Under the pieces are notes generated by a model. It ran no database searches, was not told the DNA's origin, and worked only from the letters and a program-made list of their open reading frames with translations. Shown here one piece after another: positions 30,986-41,415 of a stretch of DNA of 64,000 nt (positions are counted from its first letter, which is position 1; each line of letters starts with the position of its first letter). Position numbers and translations under genes: made by a program. Source of the stretch: Mycolicibacterium moriokaense (GTDB lineage: Bacteria; Actinomycetota; Actinomycetes; Mycobacteriales; Mycobacteriaceae); contig NZ_QJJU01000005.1 of assembly GCF_003201655.1 (NCBI RefSeq), positions 124,001 to 188,000 of the forward strand, written 5' to 3'.

Positions 30986-32031
30986 GGACCTCCGAACGCG
31001 ATTGCGGGGTCTACCGATACCGCGCGCTGTAACCCGGTAGCGCTGGCGATCAAGCCGATCACGACCGCGATCACCGGCAGTGCTACGAAGGCATACGCCG
31101 GGACGATGACCTTCATCGGGAACAGCGGCCCGAGCGCCATCGACAACACGGCTCCGACGAGGGCGGCAAGCAGTGCGATCACCACCGCCTGCATCGCGAG
31201 CCCGGCCGCGATGTTACGGGTTGGAACGCCAATTGCCTTGAACACCGCGAAGTCTCGCAGGCGTTCGAGCGCCGAGAGGTAGATGACCGATCCCACGACC
31301 AGTGCCGCGACGATCCACAGCATGAGCGCGACGATCGTGATCGAATTCACTGCCACCTTCAACGGGCGGAGCAAATCGGCGATGGCGCCGTTGCGGTCGA
31401 TGGCGTGATAGCCGAAAGGTACCTGGGCGAGGGTGCCGCGAATACCGATCGAGGCGACCAGTGGTTGGTCACCGTACACGAGCCGCTGCGCACCCTGGGT
31501 TGTGAGAAAGACGTTCGGCAGGTTGGCCAATGCCGTCGAGTTCTCCACAATGCCGACGATGCGCAGTGTGCGCGAAGCGATTCCGATCTCGTCACCGACA
31601 GCCCGGCCGAGCGTGCTCGACACCGCGACCTCATCGGGTGTCGTCGGCGCACGCCCCTTCGACACTGGAGGCATGCCTGGACCGCGCTCGGGGGCGCCGA
31701 AAATGTCGACGTTTCGCGTCGTATCACCGAGGGTGGCCGTACCTCCGGCGTACACAAGGGGAGCCGCCGCTGACACGCCTGGCGTCGCGGCGATGCGTTG
31801 CAGTTCCATCGGCGCGAACGGCGTCGCCCCGACGAACGGGCCGGATGCGCCTTCCTTGACTACGAACAGGTCGACGCCCAGCGAGTCGACGGTCTGCTCG
31901 GCCTCCACCCGGAACCCGTTCGCGAGGCCGGTCAGCACCAGGGTCATCGCGAAGATGATCGCGGTCGAAAGGATTGCGATGACAAATCGGCGCTTTCGCC
32001 ACTGCATGTCGCGCAGGGCGGCAAGGAGCAT
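30982..32031 (-). CDS. MacB/FtsX-type ABC transporter permease
   Basis: The 349-aa protein has one N-terminal helix (RRFVIAILSTAIIFAMTLVLTGL), a large extracytoplasmic domain of about 190 residues, and three C-terminal helices (near 250, 300 and 325). This is the MacB/FtsX permease topology. The ATG at 32031 (MLLAALRDMQWRKRR) is chosen because it begins just before the first helix and has TAATCT 7 nt upstream. It pairs with the downstream ATPase-cNMP fusion, like Rv0072/Rv0073. The substrate is not deducible. Confidence 0.88.
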   Translation of the reverse strand: MLLAALRDMQWRKRRFVIAILSTAIIFAMTLVLTGLANGFRVEAEQTVDSLGVDLFVVKEGASGPFVGATPFAPMELQRIAATPGVSAAAPLVYAGGTATLGDTTRNVDIFGAPERGPGMPPVSKGRAPTTPDEVAVSSTLGRAVGDEIGIASRTLRIVGIVENSTALANLPNVFLTTQGAQRLVYGDQPLVASIGIRGTLAQVPFGYHAIDRNGAIADLLRPLKVAVNSITIVALMLWIVAALVVGSVIYLSALERLRDFAVFKAIGVPTRNIAAGLAMQAVVIALLAALVGAVLSMALGPLFPMKVIVPAYAFVALPVIAVVIGLIASATGLQRAVSVDPAIAFGGP

Positions 32032-32038
32032 GTCCGCG

Positions 32039-32044
32039 AGATTA
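32039..32044 (-). promoter_or_regulatory. -10 hexamer of the ABC operon
   Basis: TAATCT on the reverse strand lies 7 nt before the permease ATG, consistent with leaderless transcription. Confidence 0.45.
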
Positions 32045-32221
32045 CCGACGCCTAAACATCCGCGGGCCGAGTTGGGCCACGACTTGTCCTTCGCATGCGA
32101 CGCGGACCGCAATCTTCTTGCCAGTCAGTGTCGTTGCGGTGAACTTTCGATCCCCGAAAGTGTGACGCCTTTCGCACCCGTGCCCGGCGGTGTGAGCGGC
32201 CAATCAGGGCGATTGCGCCGG

Positions 32222-32227
32222 TAGAAT
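32222..32227 (+). promoter_or_regulatory. -10 box for the 50-aa small gene
   Basis: TAGAAT is close to the consensus and lies about 64 nt before the GTG at 32291, giving a leader of roughly 57 nt. No clear -35. Confidence 0.45.
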
Positions 32228-32290
32228 CGCAGCAAAGCGCTTTCACAGACGAGTTGCGCGCCTGGTGAGCACTAACAAAGGACAACGAGC

Positions 32291-32443
32291 GTGACTGCAT
32301 TGCAGGACTGGCTCAGTACTCGACCCGTAGATCCCAAAGGCCTCAAGGCGATTATCTGCGACGCGTTTCGAAACCTGACGGCCGAGGAGCCGGCAACGGT
32401 CCAGGAGCCCCAGCTGCTCCGCCCGGGTGTCGAGCGCTGCTGA
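32291..32443 (+). CDS. Small protein of unknown function (50 aa)
   Basis: The GTG at 32291 opens 50 codons: VTALQDWLSTRPVDPKGLKA, then IICDAFRNLTAEEPATVQEP and a C-terminal Cys. Support comes from AAAGGA (32277-32282) eight nucleotides upstream, a TAGAAT -10, and mostly G/C third codon positions. It fills the gap between the ABC permease and the convergent P55 gene, whose stop is 4 nt away. No signal peptide or membrane helix. I do not recognise the family. Confidence 0.6.
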   Translation: MTALQDWLSTRPVDPKGLKAIICDAFRNLTAEEPATVQEPQLLRPGVERC

Positions 32444-32447
32444 GCCG

Positions 32448-33998
32448 CTAGCGGGGTCGGTGGCGCCCCGGAGTTGAGATTGCGTCGCCCGCGTCGACCG
32501 CTGGCACGGATTCGTCGGCGTGTTCGTGCCTGCCGCTGATCAGCAGGCCGAGAAGCGCGCCGACCACACAAACGATCGCGGTGATGCCGAAGATCTCGCC
32601 GTACTGCATGACATAAGCAACCCGGACGCGGGCGGCCTGGGCAGCCAGCCGCTCCATCAGGTTGTTCCCGGTGCCGCTGGGCAGGCCGGCCAGGATCTGG
32701 TTGAACCGGTACAGGCCCCAGGCGGATAGCGCCGCGATGCCGATGAGCATGCCGATCATCCGGGCCACCACCACCGCGGCAGAGGCGATGCCGTGCTGCG
32801 CGGCGGGAACCACCCGCAGTGTCGCCGACGTCAGCGGCCCGATCACAAGACCAAGACCCAGGCCGGCGATCGCGAGGTCGGTGTCCAGCGTCGGCAGGGT
32901 GAAAAGGCCCAGGTCATGGTGGGCCGTCAGAAGGTCGACGGGCCACTTGGAGATCAGCCAGTAGCCCCCCGCGGCGATCAGCAGGCCGGTGAACGCCACG
33001 ATCCGATCGCCGATCTTTGTCGCGATCCAGCCGCCAAGCACGGCGCCGATCGGCAGCGCGATCAGAAAACGCAGCAGCAGAAACGCCGCTTCGTTCTGGT
33101 TCTTGCCGAGCACGCCCTGGCCGAACAGCTCGACGTTGACCAGCGTCACCATCAGCGCCGCTCCGGCTGTCAACGACGCTCCAAGCGCGGCAAGGAACGG
33201 ACGGAAGTGCACACCGGCTGGCTCGATCAACCGCGTCTTGGCTACGCGCTCCCAGACGAAGAACGCCACGGCGGCGACGAGCGCCCCGATCAACAGGGGC
33301 GGCCCGAAGCTGGGCAGCACCTGCTTGCCGTCGGGTGCGGGGTTGTACAGGCCGACGACGGCCAGCCCGAGCGCGATCGCCAACAGGACGCCGCCTGTGA
33401 TGTCGATCTTTTCCGGTGTCTCCGACTTCTCCTTTGACGGCAGGCTGAATTGGATCATCACCATCGCGATCACTGCCAGCGGGACATTGACCCAGAACAC
33501 GGCCTGCCAGTGGTGGAACACCCATACCAGTGCGATGCCGTACATCGGCCCAAGCACGCTGCCAAGCTCCTGCGCGGCGCCGATCCCGCCCAAGACCCCT
33601 GCCCGGTTGCGCGCGGACCACAGGTCGGCCGCCAGTGCCAGGGTCACCGGCAGCAGCGCACCGCTGGCAGCGCCCTGCACGACGCGGCCGATGACCAGCA
33701 TCGTGAGGTCGCTCGACAACGCGGTGATGATCGAACCGGTCGCGAAGCCTGCGAGGCTGACCTGCAGCAGTAGCTTGCGGCCGAACCGGTCGGATGCCCG
33801 GCCAAGCAGCGGCATGGCCGCGATGTAGCCGAGCAGATAGCCGGTGACGATCGGAGTGACTCGCTGGATCTGATTGATCCCGATCCCGACGTCTTTCATG
33901 ATGTCGGTCATGATCGTGACCACGACATATGTGTCGAGGGCACCCAGCAGCACCGCGAGGCTGCCGGCGCTGATCGCGACTCTGCGCGAAGCGCGCAT
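32448..33998 (-). CDS. MFS efflux/lipid transporter P55 (Rv1410c-like)
   Basis: P55 is a major-facilitator protein that works with LprG in exporting triacylglyceride-type lipids and drugs across the mycobacterial envelope. The 516-aa protein has 14 predicted helices, the loop motif [12 protein letters not shown] after helix 2, and helix 1 ending [10 protein letters not shown]. An extended segment near 240-260 ([20 protein letters not shown]) is typical. Its ATG shares one base with the lprG stop (TGATG), so translation is coupled to lprG, the conserved two-gene operon. Confidence 0.93.
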   Translation of the reverse strand: MRASRRVAISAGSLAVLLGALDTYVVVTIMTDIMKDVGIGINQIQRVTPIVTGYLLGYIAAMPLLGRASDRFGRKLLLQVSLAGFATGSIITALSSDLTMLVIGRVVQGAASGALLPVTLALAADLWSARNRAGVLGGIGAAQELGSVLGPMYGIALVWVFHHWQAVFWVNVPLAVIAMVMIQFSLPSKEKSETPEKIDITGGVLLAIALGLAVVGLYNPAPDGKQVLPSFGPPLLIGALVAAVAFFVWERVAKTRLIEPAGVHFRPFLAALGASLTAGAALMVTLVNVELFGQGVLGKNQNEAAFLLLRFLIALPIGAVLGGWIATKIGDRIVAFTGLLIAAGGYWLISKWPVDLLTAHHDLGLFTLPTLDTDLAIAGLGLGLVIGPLTSATLRVVPAAQHGIASAAVVVARMIGMLIGIAALSAWGLYRFNQILAGLPSGTGNNLMERLAAQAARVRVAYVMQYGEIFGITAIVCVVGALLGLLISGRHEHADESVPAVDAGDAISTPGRHRPR

Positions 33999-34696
33999 CA
34001 GACCGCGGGTTTGGTGACGGTCACCGGCTTGCCCCAGTCGGAGCCCGTCATCGTGATGCTGTTGCCCGGCGACGTATCCAGCTTGGCCTGGACCAGTTCG
34101 TGGTTACCGTCCTCACGGATCCATGCTGTGCCGGGGACGGGGCCGGTCGCGGCGACCTGCGGGACGATCTTGTTCACGGCGTCGGCGGTGACTGTCCCGG
34201 TGATGCGGACGGCCTCGACGCCATTGATGGTCTCGCGACCCTCGGCCTTTGCGCCGGAGAAATTGGCGAGCACATTGGCCAACCCGGTTTCGGGGTTCAA
34301 AATGGCCGACGCATCGTAGATGTCGGCGGCCGGTCCGAAGTCCTGGTAACTGCCTTTGGTGAGCGCGCCGAACAGGTTGCCCTCGGCGACGACGAAGTCC
34401 ACGCCCTGAAGTTTTTGGCCAAGGAAAAGGATGTCGGCCGTGCCCTTGGCGGCGACGGTGGGAGTGTTAGTCAGGTCGCCCTCGAGCGACTCGATCGGCA
34501 GCTCCTTGATCTCGCCCTGCACGGCGATTTTCAGATGCATGCTCGACTGTGACTTGGTGGTGTCGCTGGACTCCTTGAGCAGGGTGGCTGCGTCCGGCAG
34601 CGGCTTGCTCGAGTCCTGCGACTTCGAGGAGCACCCGGCGATCAGGGCGATGGTGGCGACAAGGGCGGCGAAGATCGCCAAGAGGCGCGTCTGCAT
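33998..34696 (-). CDS. lprG: Lipoprotein LprG
   Basis: LprG is an exported lipoprotein that binds triacylated lipids in a hydrophobic cavity and delivers them toward the outer envelope with P55. The 232-aa protein has a signal peptide ending in the lipobox LIAGC (Cys22), then the LppX/LprAFG-family domain (STMHL-like [17 protein letters not shown] and [17 protein letters not shown]). The ATG at 34696 is chosen because TACGAT lies 6 nt upstream and the signal peptide starts there. It is the first gene of the lprG-P55 operon. Confidence 0.94.
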   Translation of the reverse strand: MQTRLLAIFAALVATIALIAGCSSKSQDSSKPLPDAATLLKESSDTTKSQSSMHLKIAVQGEIKELPIESLEGDLTNTPTVAAKGTADILFLGQKLQGVDFVVAEGNLFGALTKGSYQDFGPAADIYDASAILNPETGLANVLANFSGAKAEGRETINGVEAVRITGTVTADAVNKIVPQVAATGPVPGTAWIREDGNHELVQAKLDTSPGNSITMTGSDWGKPVTVTKPAV

Positions 34697-34702
34697 GACT
34701 GC

Positions 34703-34708
34703 ATCGTA
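34703..34708 (-). promoter_or_regulatory. -10 hexamer of the lprG-P55 operon
   Basis: TACGAT on the reverse strand lies 6 nt before the lprG ATG, the leaderless spacing. Confidence 0.5.
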
Positions 34709-34859
34709 GAGGGTGCGACTATATGGACGCTTCGCGCAGGCAACCGGTACAAGTGGAATCGTGCCTTCGGAACTGGACTTTCGGTCGAGGTTATGTGGCG
34801 ATCGGAAATTCAACGCCAACTAGGTGGCCACCTTCTTCGGCGAGAAGCAGCTGTCTGGA

Positions 34860-34865
34860 TAGTCT
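34860..34865 (+). promoter_or_regulatory. -10 hexamer of ribE
   Basis: TAGTCT lies 6 nt before the GTG at 34872, so ribE is probably leaderless. That would leave no space for an FMN riboswitch. Confidence 0.5.
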
Positions 34866-34871
34866 TGCGGC

Positions 34872-35489
34872 GTGTTCACCGGAATCGTCGAAGAACTGGG
34901 TGAGGTTGTCGGCAAGGAAGAACTCGGCGACTCGGCCCGCCTGGTCATCCGCGGGCCCGTCGTGACGGCCGACGCCGGACACGGCGACTCGATCGCGGTG
35001 AACGGCGTATGCCTGACCGTGGTCGAGGTGCTGCCCGACGGTGCGTTCAGCGCCGACGTGATGGGCGAGACGCTGAACCGGTCGAGCCTGCGCGGTGTGG
35101 GAGTGGGCAGCCACGTCAACCTCGAGCGTGCCGCCGCCGTCAACAGCCGCCTTGGCGGGCACATCGTCCAGGGACACGTCGACGGCACCGGTCACGTGGT
35201 CGCGCGGTCGCCGTCAGAACACTGGGAAGTCGTGCGGATCGCGCTGCCGACCGCGTTGTCGCGGTATGTCGTCGAGAAGGGTTCGATCACCGTTGACGGC
35301 ATATCCCTTACGGTTTCCGGGCTCGGCCACGACTGGTTCGAGGTGTCGTTGATTCCGACGACCCTGGATCTCACGACGCTCGGCACGGCGGAGGTCGGCA
35401 CGCGCGTCAACCTCGAGGTCGACATCATCGCCAAGTATGTTGAGCGGCTGCTTGGCTCCGACGATGAGGCCGGCGGACCTACCGCATAG
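34872..35489 (+). CDS. ribE: Riboflavin synthase alpha subunit
   Basis: Riboflavin synthase dismutates two lumazines to riboflavin. The 205-aa protein has the required N-terminal MFTGIVEELG and two lumazine-binding repeats: SIAVNGVCLTVVEV with LGGHIVQGHVDGTG, and SITVDGISLTVSGL further on. The C-terminus IIAKYVERLLGSDDEAGG is unusual only because a near-copy of it lies 1.2 kb downstream. The GTG at 34872 is fixed by the conserved MFTGI start. Often called ribC in M. tuberculosis. Confidence 0.96.
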   Translation: MFTGIVEELGEVVGKEELGDSARLVIRGPVVTADAGHGDSIAVNGVCLTVVEVLPDGAFSADVMGETLNRSSLRGVGVGSHVNLERAAAVNSRLGGHIVQGHVDGTGHVVARSPSEHWEVVRIALPTALSRYVVEKGSITVDGISLTVSGLGHDWFEVSLIPTTLDLTTLGTAEVGTRVNLEVDIIAKYVERLLGSDDEAGGPTA

Positions 35490-36029
35490 ATTCGAGGCAG
35501 AACCTCAGCGTGTCGCCCGAGCTGGACGACGACGACCCGTACGGCGGCGTAAGCGCCGGGTAGTTCGCGGGGCAGATCGTTTGCCGAAACCCTGTTGGCT
35601 GACAACACAATTGAGCAGCGTTGATTGACGGGAACCACTGGCGCACAACGTGTTTCGTGGTCGTGTTTGGCGCGTCCGCAGGTTGAAAGTGTTGACGGCC
35701 GATGCAGACGCCGCCGCGTAATGTGTTGCAGATGCAGTGGGGGGTCAGATCCCTAGAAGCTGGCCGAGAACCTGTTGTCGCCGCAAGCAAATAACTGGTC
35801 AGCCACAAGATAGGCTTCTAGCTTGAGTTTCTTTGCAAGCTTTGGATCCACAGCAACACCAAATATGCTACAATCCTCGTGTCGAGGATCCATACCGAAA
35901 ATAATTTCTTCGCGCCGAACATCTACGGTCGGCACCCACGGATGACCTCGATTGGTCAAAGGACCAATCATGAAATCTCGCGCAAGCAATACCAATCCTC
36001 CTGGCCTTCCCTGCCGCAGGTGGGGGACC
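35490..36029. other. Disturbed spacer downstream of ribE
   Basis: This 540-nt stretch has lower GC than the rest of the window. It contains one doubtful reverse-strand frame (35753-35971, listed separately) and a segment encoding ELDDDDPYGG (35518-35552) that recurs in altered form at 36332-36365. No other credible gene was seen. Confidence 0.5.
35753..35971 (-). CDS. Doubtful 72-aa reading frame of unusual composition
   Basis: The frame reads MIGPLTNRGHPWVPTVDVRR, then EIIFGMDPRHEDCSIFGVAV and ends LFACGDNRFSASF. The peptide looks protein-like (mixed hydrophobic and charged residues, a DPKLAKKLKLEAYLVADQL helix), but third codon positions are not G/C rich as elsewhere. No Shine-Dalgarno is evident. 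It could be a transferred fragment, the tail of a decayed gene, or chance. No family recognised. Confidence 0.35.
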   Translation of the reverse strand: MIGPLTNRGHPWVPTVDVRREEIIFGMDPRHEDCSIFGVAVDPKLAKKLKLEAYLVADQLFACGDNRFSASF

Positions 36030-36260
36030 ATGCGTAAACCAACCATCGTGCTTGCCGGCGTAGCCTGCGCCGCGTCGTTCCTGGCCTTCGGGGCGGTACC
36101 GGCCCAGGCCGACAACCCCGTTTGTGGTAGCCCGGATGTGCCGTGCGCCCCAGCGTTGTCATCGGAGCAGCAGTGCGCGCTGATCGCCTGGCGCACATGG
36201 ATCCCCTGCAACTGGGTCGGGATGCAAGTCCCCTCCGGAACACCCGGCAGCGTCGGATAG
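36030..36260 (+). CDS. Small secreted cysteine-containing protein
   Basis: The 76-aa protein starts with a signal peptide (MRKPTIVLAGVACAASFLAF, cleavage likely after AQA). A mature part of about 47 residues follows, with four cysteines in NPVCGSPDVPC, QQCALIAW and WIPCNWVG, suggesting two disulfides outside the membrane. The ATG at 36030 is chosen because GGGGGA precedes it and the signal peptide begins there. Short exported proteins of this kind are common in mycobacteria. Function unknown. Confidence 0.7.
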   Translation: MRKPTIVLAGVACAASFLAFGAVPAQADNPVCGSPDVPCAPALSSEQQCALIAWRTWIPCNWVGMQVPSGTPGSVG

Positions 36261-36513
36261 CAGCCGGGCGTCGTGCGCTCAGTCCGTTTTGACCCCGGCG
36301 TCGGAGTCGACCTTGCCGCGACGCCGCTCGCCGACCTGGACGACGGCGACCCCTACGGGGCGTAGCGGCGACGCTCAGTCACGCCTGCGCGTAGCCGATC
36401 TGCGCACGTGGCGATCCAGTGAAATGGGGAACGAATCCTTCGTCACCATCGGCGTCGGTGAGGGCTCCTGACGGCAGAGTCCGCGCGATGTCAGCGACTA
36501 CGTCACAGCCTGA

Positions 36514-36543
36514 GCGCCTCACTTGGTTGAGCAAGTGAGGCGC
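36514..36543. repeat. Perfect 12-bp hairpin
   Basis: GCGCCTCACTTG and CAAGTGAGGCGC pair perfectly around a 6-nt loop GTTGAG. The flank reads CGGACCAAAAATATTT, so it may be a terminator or a small palindromic element. No gene ends immediately before it. Confidence 0.6.
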
Positions 36544-36624
36544 CGGACCAAAAATATTTCGCGCCATGACGCTGCTACCCGGCCGTTGTCTTTGCAGGTG
36601 ACGCACAGCGTCAGGTCGTTCCTG

Positions 36625-36687
36625 GTCGCCAAATACGTTGAACGGCTGCTCGGCTCCGACGATGAGGCCGGCGGCGGTCCCTCCTGA
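36625..36687 (+). pseudogene. RibE C-terminal remnant
   Basis: The frame encodes VAKYVERLLGSDDEAGGGPS and a stop. This matches the end of the intact ribE (IAKYVERLLGSDDEAGG, 35425-35476). The differences between the two copies fall almost entirely at third codon positions, so the copy diverged while still coding. Upstream of about 36622 the similarity to RibE ends. It is best read as the tail of a lost second riboflavin synthase gene. Confidence 0.6.
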
Positions 36688-36744
36688 CCCGAACCCAAAG
36701 GCCAAGGTCAGGGGAGCGGCAATAACACCTGCGCCCTTGTGGTT

Positions 36745-36750
36745 CATACT
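36745..36750 (+). promoter_or_regulatory. -10 hexamer of ribBA
   Basis: CATACT lies 6 nt before the ATG at 36757. The first base departs from TANNNT, but the spacing fits leaderless initiation. Confidence 0.35.
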
Positions 36751-36756
36751 GATGTG

Positions 36757-38936
<2,180 letters not shown>

Positions 38937-38950
<14 letters not shown>

Positions 38951-39413
38951 GCGACATCGCAACCTCGTTCTGCGGGCCACGTATTTCGGCCGATGTGACT
39001 GTGAATCCCAGGCTTTCGTATACGCCACGGGCCACCGCGTTGTCGGCGGCCACCCGCAGCGTGACGGTGCGCGCCCGGCGATCGCGGGCCCAGTCCACCG
39101 CGGCGGCGACGAGCGGCCGCGCCAGGCCAAGGCCGCGGGCGGCCGGGTCGAGCCACAACGAATACAGGTAGACGGTTTCCGGGTTTTCCAGCTGTGCGCC
39201 GATCAATCCGACGGGCCGGTTGCCGATCAGCGCCGCGAATTGGGCGTGGTCGCGCAGACGGCGGCGCCACTGCGCGGCGGTGAAGGTCGATTCGTGTTGA
39301 TACTGCGGGTCGTTCTCGCCGAGAGAGTCGGTCAACGCCCGCAGTCGGACACCGGCGAACACCCGCCAGTCCGACTCGGTCAGCCTGGCGACGCGGGCCG
39401 TAACCGCCGTCAC
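38937..39413 (-). CDS. GNAT-family N-acetyltransferase
   Basis: A 158-aa single-domain GNAT protein. The acetyl-CoA pyrophosphate loop appears as LDPAARGLGLARPLVAAAVDWA (motif R/QxxGxG/A) and motif B as AARGVYESLGF-like AVARGVYESLGFTV. The acceptor cannot be predicted. The GTG at 39413 overlaps the ggt stop by 4 nt, so it is probably translated with ggt. Confidence 0.88.
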
Positions 39414-41362
39414 CGGGTGTCGCCCATGACCAGGCCCTCACGCCGCGGGTCCGCGCCACCTACCCAGCCCGCCACGTCACGAACGATCGCCGAAAGGCCG
39501 CTGGACTGGTCGGCGAGGTCCACCTTGTGCCCGAGATTGCGCAGGCCGACCACCAGCGCATCGTGGTCGCCGTTGTCGGACGTGTCGATCGCCGGATGTT
39601 CACCGCCCACGTTCGTCTTCGGCGAGTTCGCAGCCCCGAAGTCCACCGCGGAGACCGCCTGCTGCGGGTCGAGGCCCCAATCGATCATTCCCACAACGGT
39701 TTTCACGACGAACTGGATGATCACCGAGCCGCCAGGCGAGCCCGCCATCGCGTAGAGCTTTCCGTGGCCGGATGGCGACTGGTCGAACACCAGAGTTGGT
39801 GCCATCGTGCTGCGCGGCCGCTTGCCCGGCTGGATTCGGTTGGGCACCGGAGCGCCGTCGGGTCCGACGGGTTCGGCGGAGAAGTCGGTGAGCTGGTTGT
39901 TGAGAATGAACCCGTCGACCATGTGGAACGACCCGAAGGCCGATTCCACCGTCGTGGTCAGCGCGGCGGCGTTGCCCTCTGCGTCGACGATGCTGATCTG
40001 GCTTGTGCCGTGCTCGGGCGTCGGCGGCGTAGGCGTGGTCGGCGGGCCGAACTCGCCCGGCTTCGCAGTGCCCATCGTGTGCTGCTCGGAGATCAGCGCC
40101 GCCCGGCCGGCCAGGTAGTCACTGTTGAGCAATGTGTTGGGTGACCCGCCCGGTAGCGGCACGAAATCGGTGTCAGCGACGTACTTGTCGCGGTCGGCGT
40201 AGGCCAGACGTTCGGCCTCGGAGACGAGATGAACACCCATCACCGTGGGCTTGCCGCCGTTGAGGTCGACATTGTCTGGCTTGTAATCGGCCATCGGGAA
40301 ATGCTCGAGCATGCCAAGCGTCCCAGCCACCGCTATGCCGCCGGACGACGGCGGCGGCATGCCGCAGATCTCCTTGCCCCGGTAGGGCGTGCAGAGCGGC
40401 TCGCGTTTCTTGGCGGTGTAGCCGGAAAGGTCTCCTGGCGTGATCAGACTGGGGGTGCGGCCGCCTGAGGTGTCGACGGCCGCCGCCGCGATGGAGCGGG
40501 CGATGTCGCCGGTGTAGAACGACTGCGGATCGGATGCAATGACGCCCAACGTCTTTGAGTACGCGGGATTGGTCAGCTGCGTTCCAGAAGTCTTCGGGCT
40601 GCCGTCCGGGTTGAGGAAGTAGGCCGAGGCGTTCGGATCGACCTTCAACTGCGGGGCGGCGTCGGCGATCGCGGCGGCCAGGCGTGGGCTGATCTCGAAG
40701 CCGTCGTCCGCCATCGTCACGGCGGGGGTGAACAGGTCACGCCACGCGGTCTTGCCGTGTTCGGTGTGGACGTCCTGGAGCAGCCGCAGGATGCCGGGTA
40801 CGCCGATGGACCGGCCGGAGGCACGGGCGTCGGGCTTGGGCTCGGTGCGGTCGGAATCGGAGATCCAGCGCAGGTAGTTCTCGGTCGCGGCATGCGGCGC
40901 CACTTCCCGGCCGTCGTACGCCTGCACGGAGCCCGCGGCAGCGTCGTAGTAGACCAGGAACCCGCCGCCGCCGATCCCGGAGGACTGCGGCTCCACCAGG
41001 CCCAGCACCGCCTGCGCCGTGACAAGCGCGTCGGCGGCGGTTCCGCCCTTGTTGAGTACCAGGCAGGCCTCCTGGGTGGCGAGCGGGTTGGCGGTGACCA
41101 CCGCGTAATGAGCTGTGCGAACCGCCGTCATGTCTTTGCGGTAGCCGGTGGCGACCTCGGGATTCGTGGAGATGTTCCTGGACGTGGTGGCCGATCCCGG
41201 CGAAGGGCCAGGCGGCGCCTTCGACACCGGGGTGCCGTTCGGGATGACTGTGCAGGGACCCGCCACGGTGGTGGTGGCGTTCTCCTCGGCGGTGCATCCG
41301 GCAAGTACCAGTACGACCCCGGCCAGCGGGGCCGTCGCCTTTCGCAGGGACGGGATCCGCAT
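39410..41362 (-). CDS. ggt: Gamma-glutamyltranspeptidase lipoprotein
   Basis: The enzyme cleaves gamma-glutamyl bonds of glutathione-like compounds in the cell envelope. The 650-aa precursor has a lipoprotein signal ending LVLAGC. The autocatalytic site is [22 protein letters not shown], whose Thr becomes the new N-terminus of the small subunit. Other family blocks are [14 protein letters not shown] and a [16 protein letters not shown] region with GSPGGSVI. The start at 41362 (MRIPSLRK) gives a compact signal peptide; an ATG at 41380 is an alternative. It diverges from uvrC. Confidence 0.9.
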   Translation of the reverse strand: MRIPSLRKATAPLAGVVLVLAGCTAEENATTTVAGPCTVIPNGTPVSKAPPGPSPGSATTSRNISTNPEVATGYRKDMTAVRTAHYAVVTANPLATQEACLVLNKGGTAADALVTAQAVLGLVEPQSSGIGGGGFLVYYDAAAGSVQAYDGREVAPHAATENYLRWISDSDRTEPKPDARASGRSIGVPGILRLLQDVHTEHGKTAWRDLFTPAVTMADDGFEISPRLAAAIADAAPQLKVDPNASAYFLNPDGSPKTSGTQLTNPAYSKTLGVIASDPQSFYTGDIARSIAAAAVDTSGGRTPSLITPGDLSGYTAKKREPLCTPYRGKEICGMPPPSSGGIAVAGTLGMLEHFPMADYKPDNVDLNGGKPTVMGVHLVSEAERLAYADRDKYVADTDFVPLPGGSPNTLLNSDYLAGRAALISEQHTMGTAKPGEFGPPTTPTPPTPEHGTSQISIVDAEGNAAALTTTVESAFGSFHMVDGFILNNQLTDFSAEPVGPDGAPVPNRIQPGKRPRSTMAPTLVFDQSPSGHGKLYAMAGSPGGSVIIQFVVKTVVGMIDWGLDPQQAVSAVDFGAANSPKTNVGGEHPAIDTSDNGDHDALVVGLRNLGHKVDLADQSSGLSAIVRDVAGWVGGADPRREGLVMGDTR

Positions 41363-41402
41363 CACTCGACGGTAGTTCATCGGGGCCGTCCGACGGCGGC
41401 AG

Positions 41403-41408
41403 TAACCT
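41403..41408 (+). promoter_or_regulatory. -10 hexamer of uvrC
   Basis: TAACCT lies 7 nt before the uvrC GTG, consistent with leaderless transcription. Confidence 0.45.
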
Positions 41409-41415
41409 GGAATCC

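Larger units (their letters stand above)
36261..36756. other. Spacer upstream of ribBA with ribE-like remnants
   Basis: No intact gene. It holds a DLDDGDPYGA-coding segment (36332-36365) resembling 35518-35552, a 12-bp perfect hairpin (36514-36543) and a copy of the ribE 3' end (36625-36687). No FMN-riboswitch consensus was found before ribBA. Confidence 0.5.

Noticed and set aside
34761..34823. 20-codon upstream frame before ribE
   Set aside because: It starts with GTG but has no promoter or ribosome site that I can support, and no sign of a regulatory peptide.
36261..36756. FMN riboswitch before ribBA or ribE
   Set aside because: None of the conserved RFN sequence blocks are present, and both genes appear to start within 6 nt of a -10.
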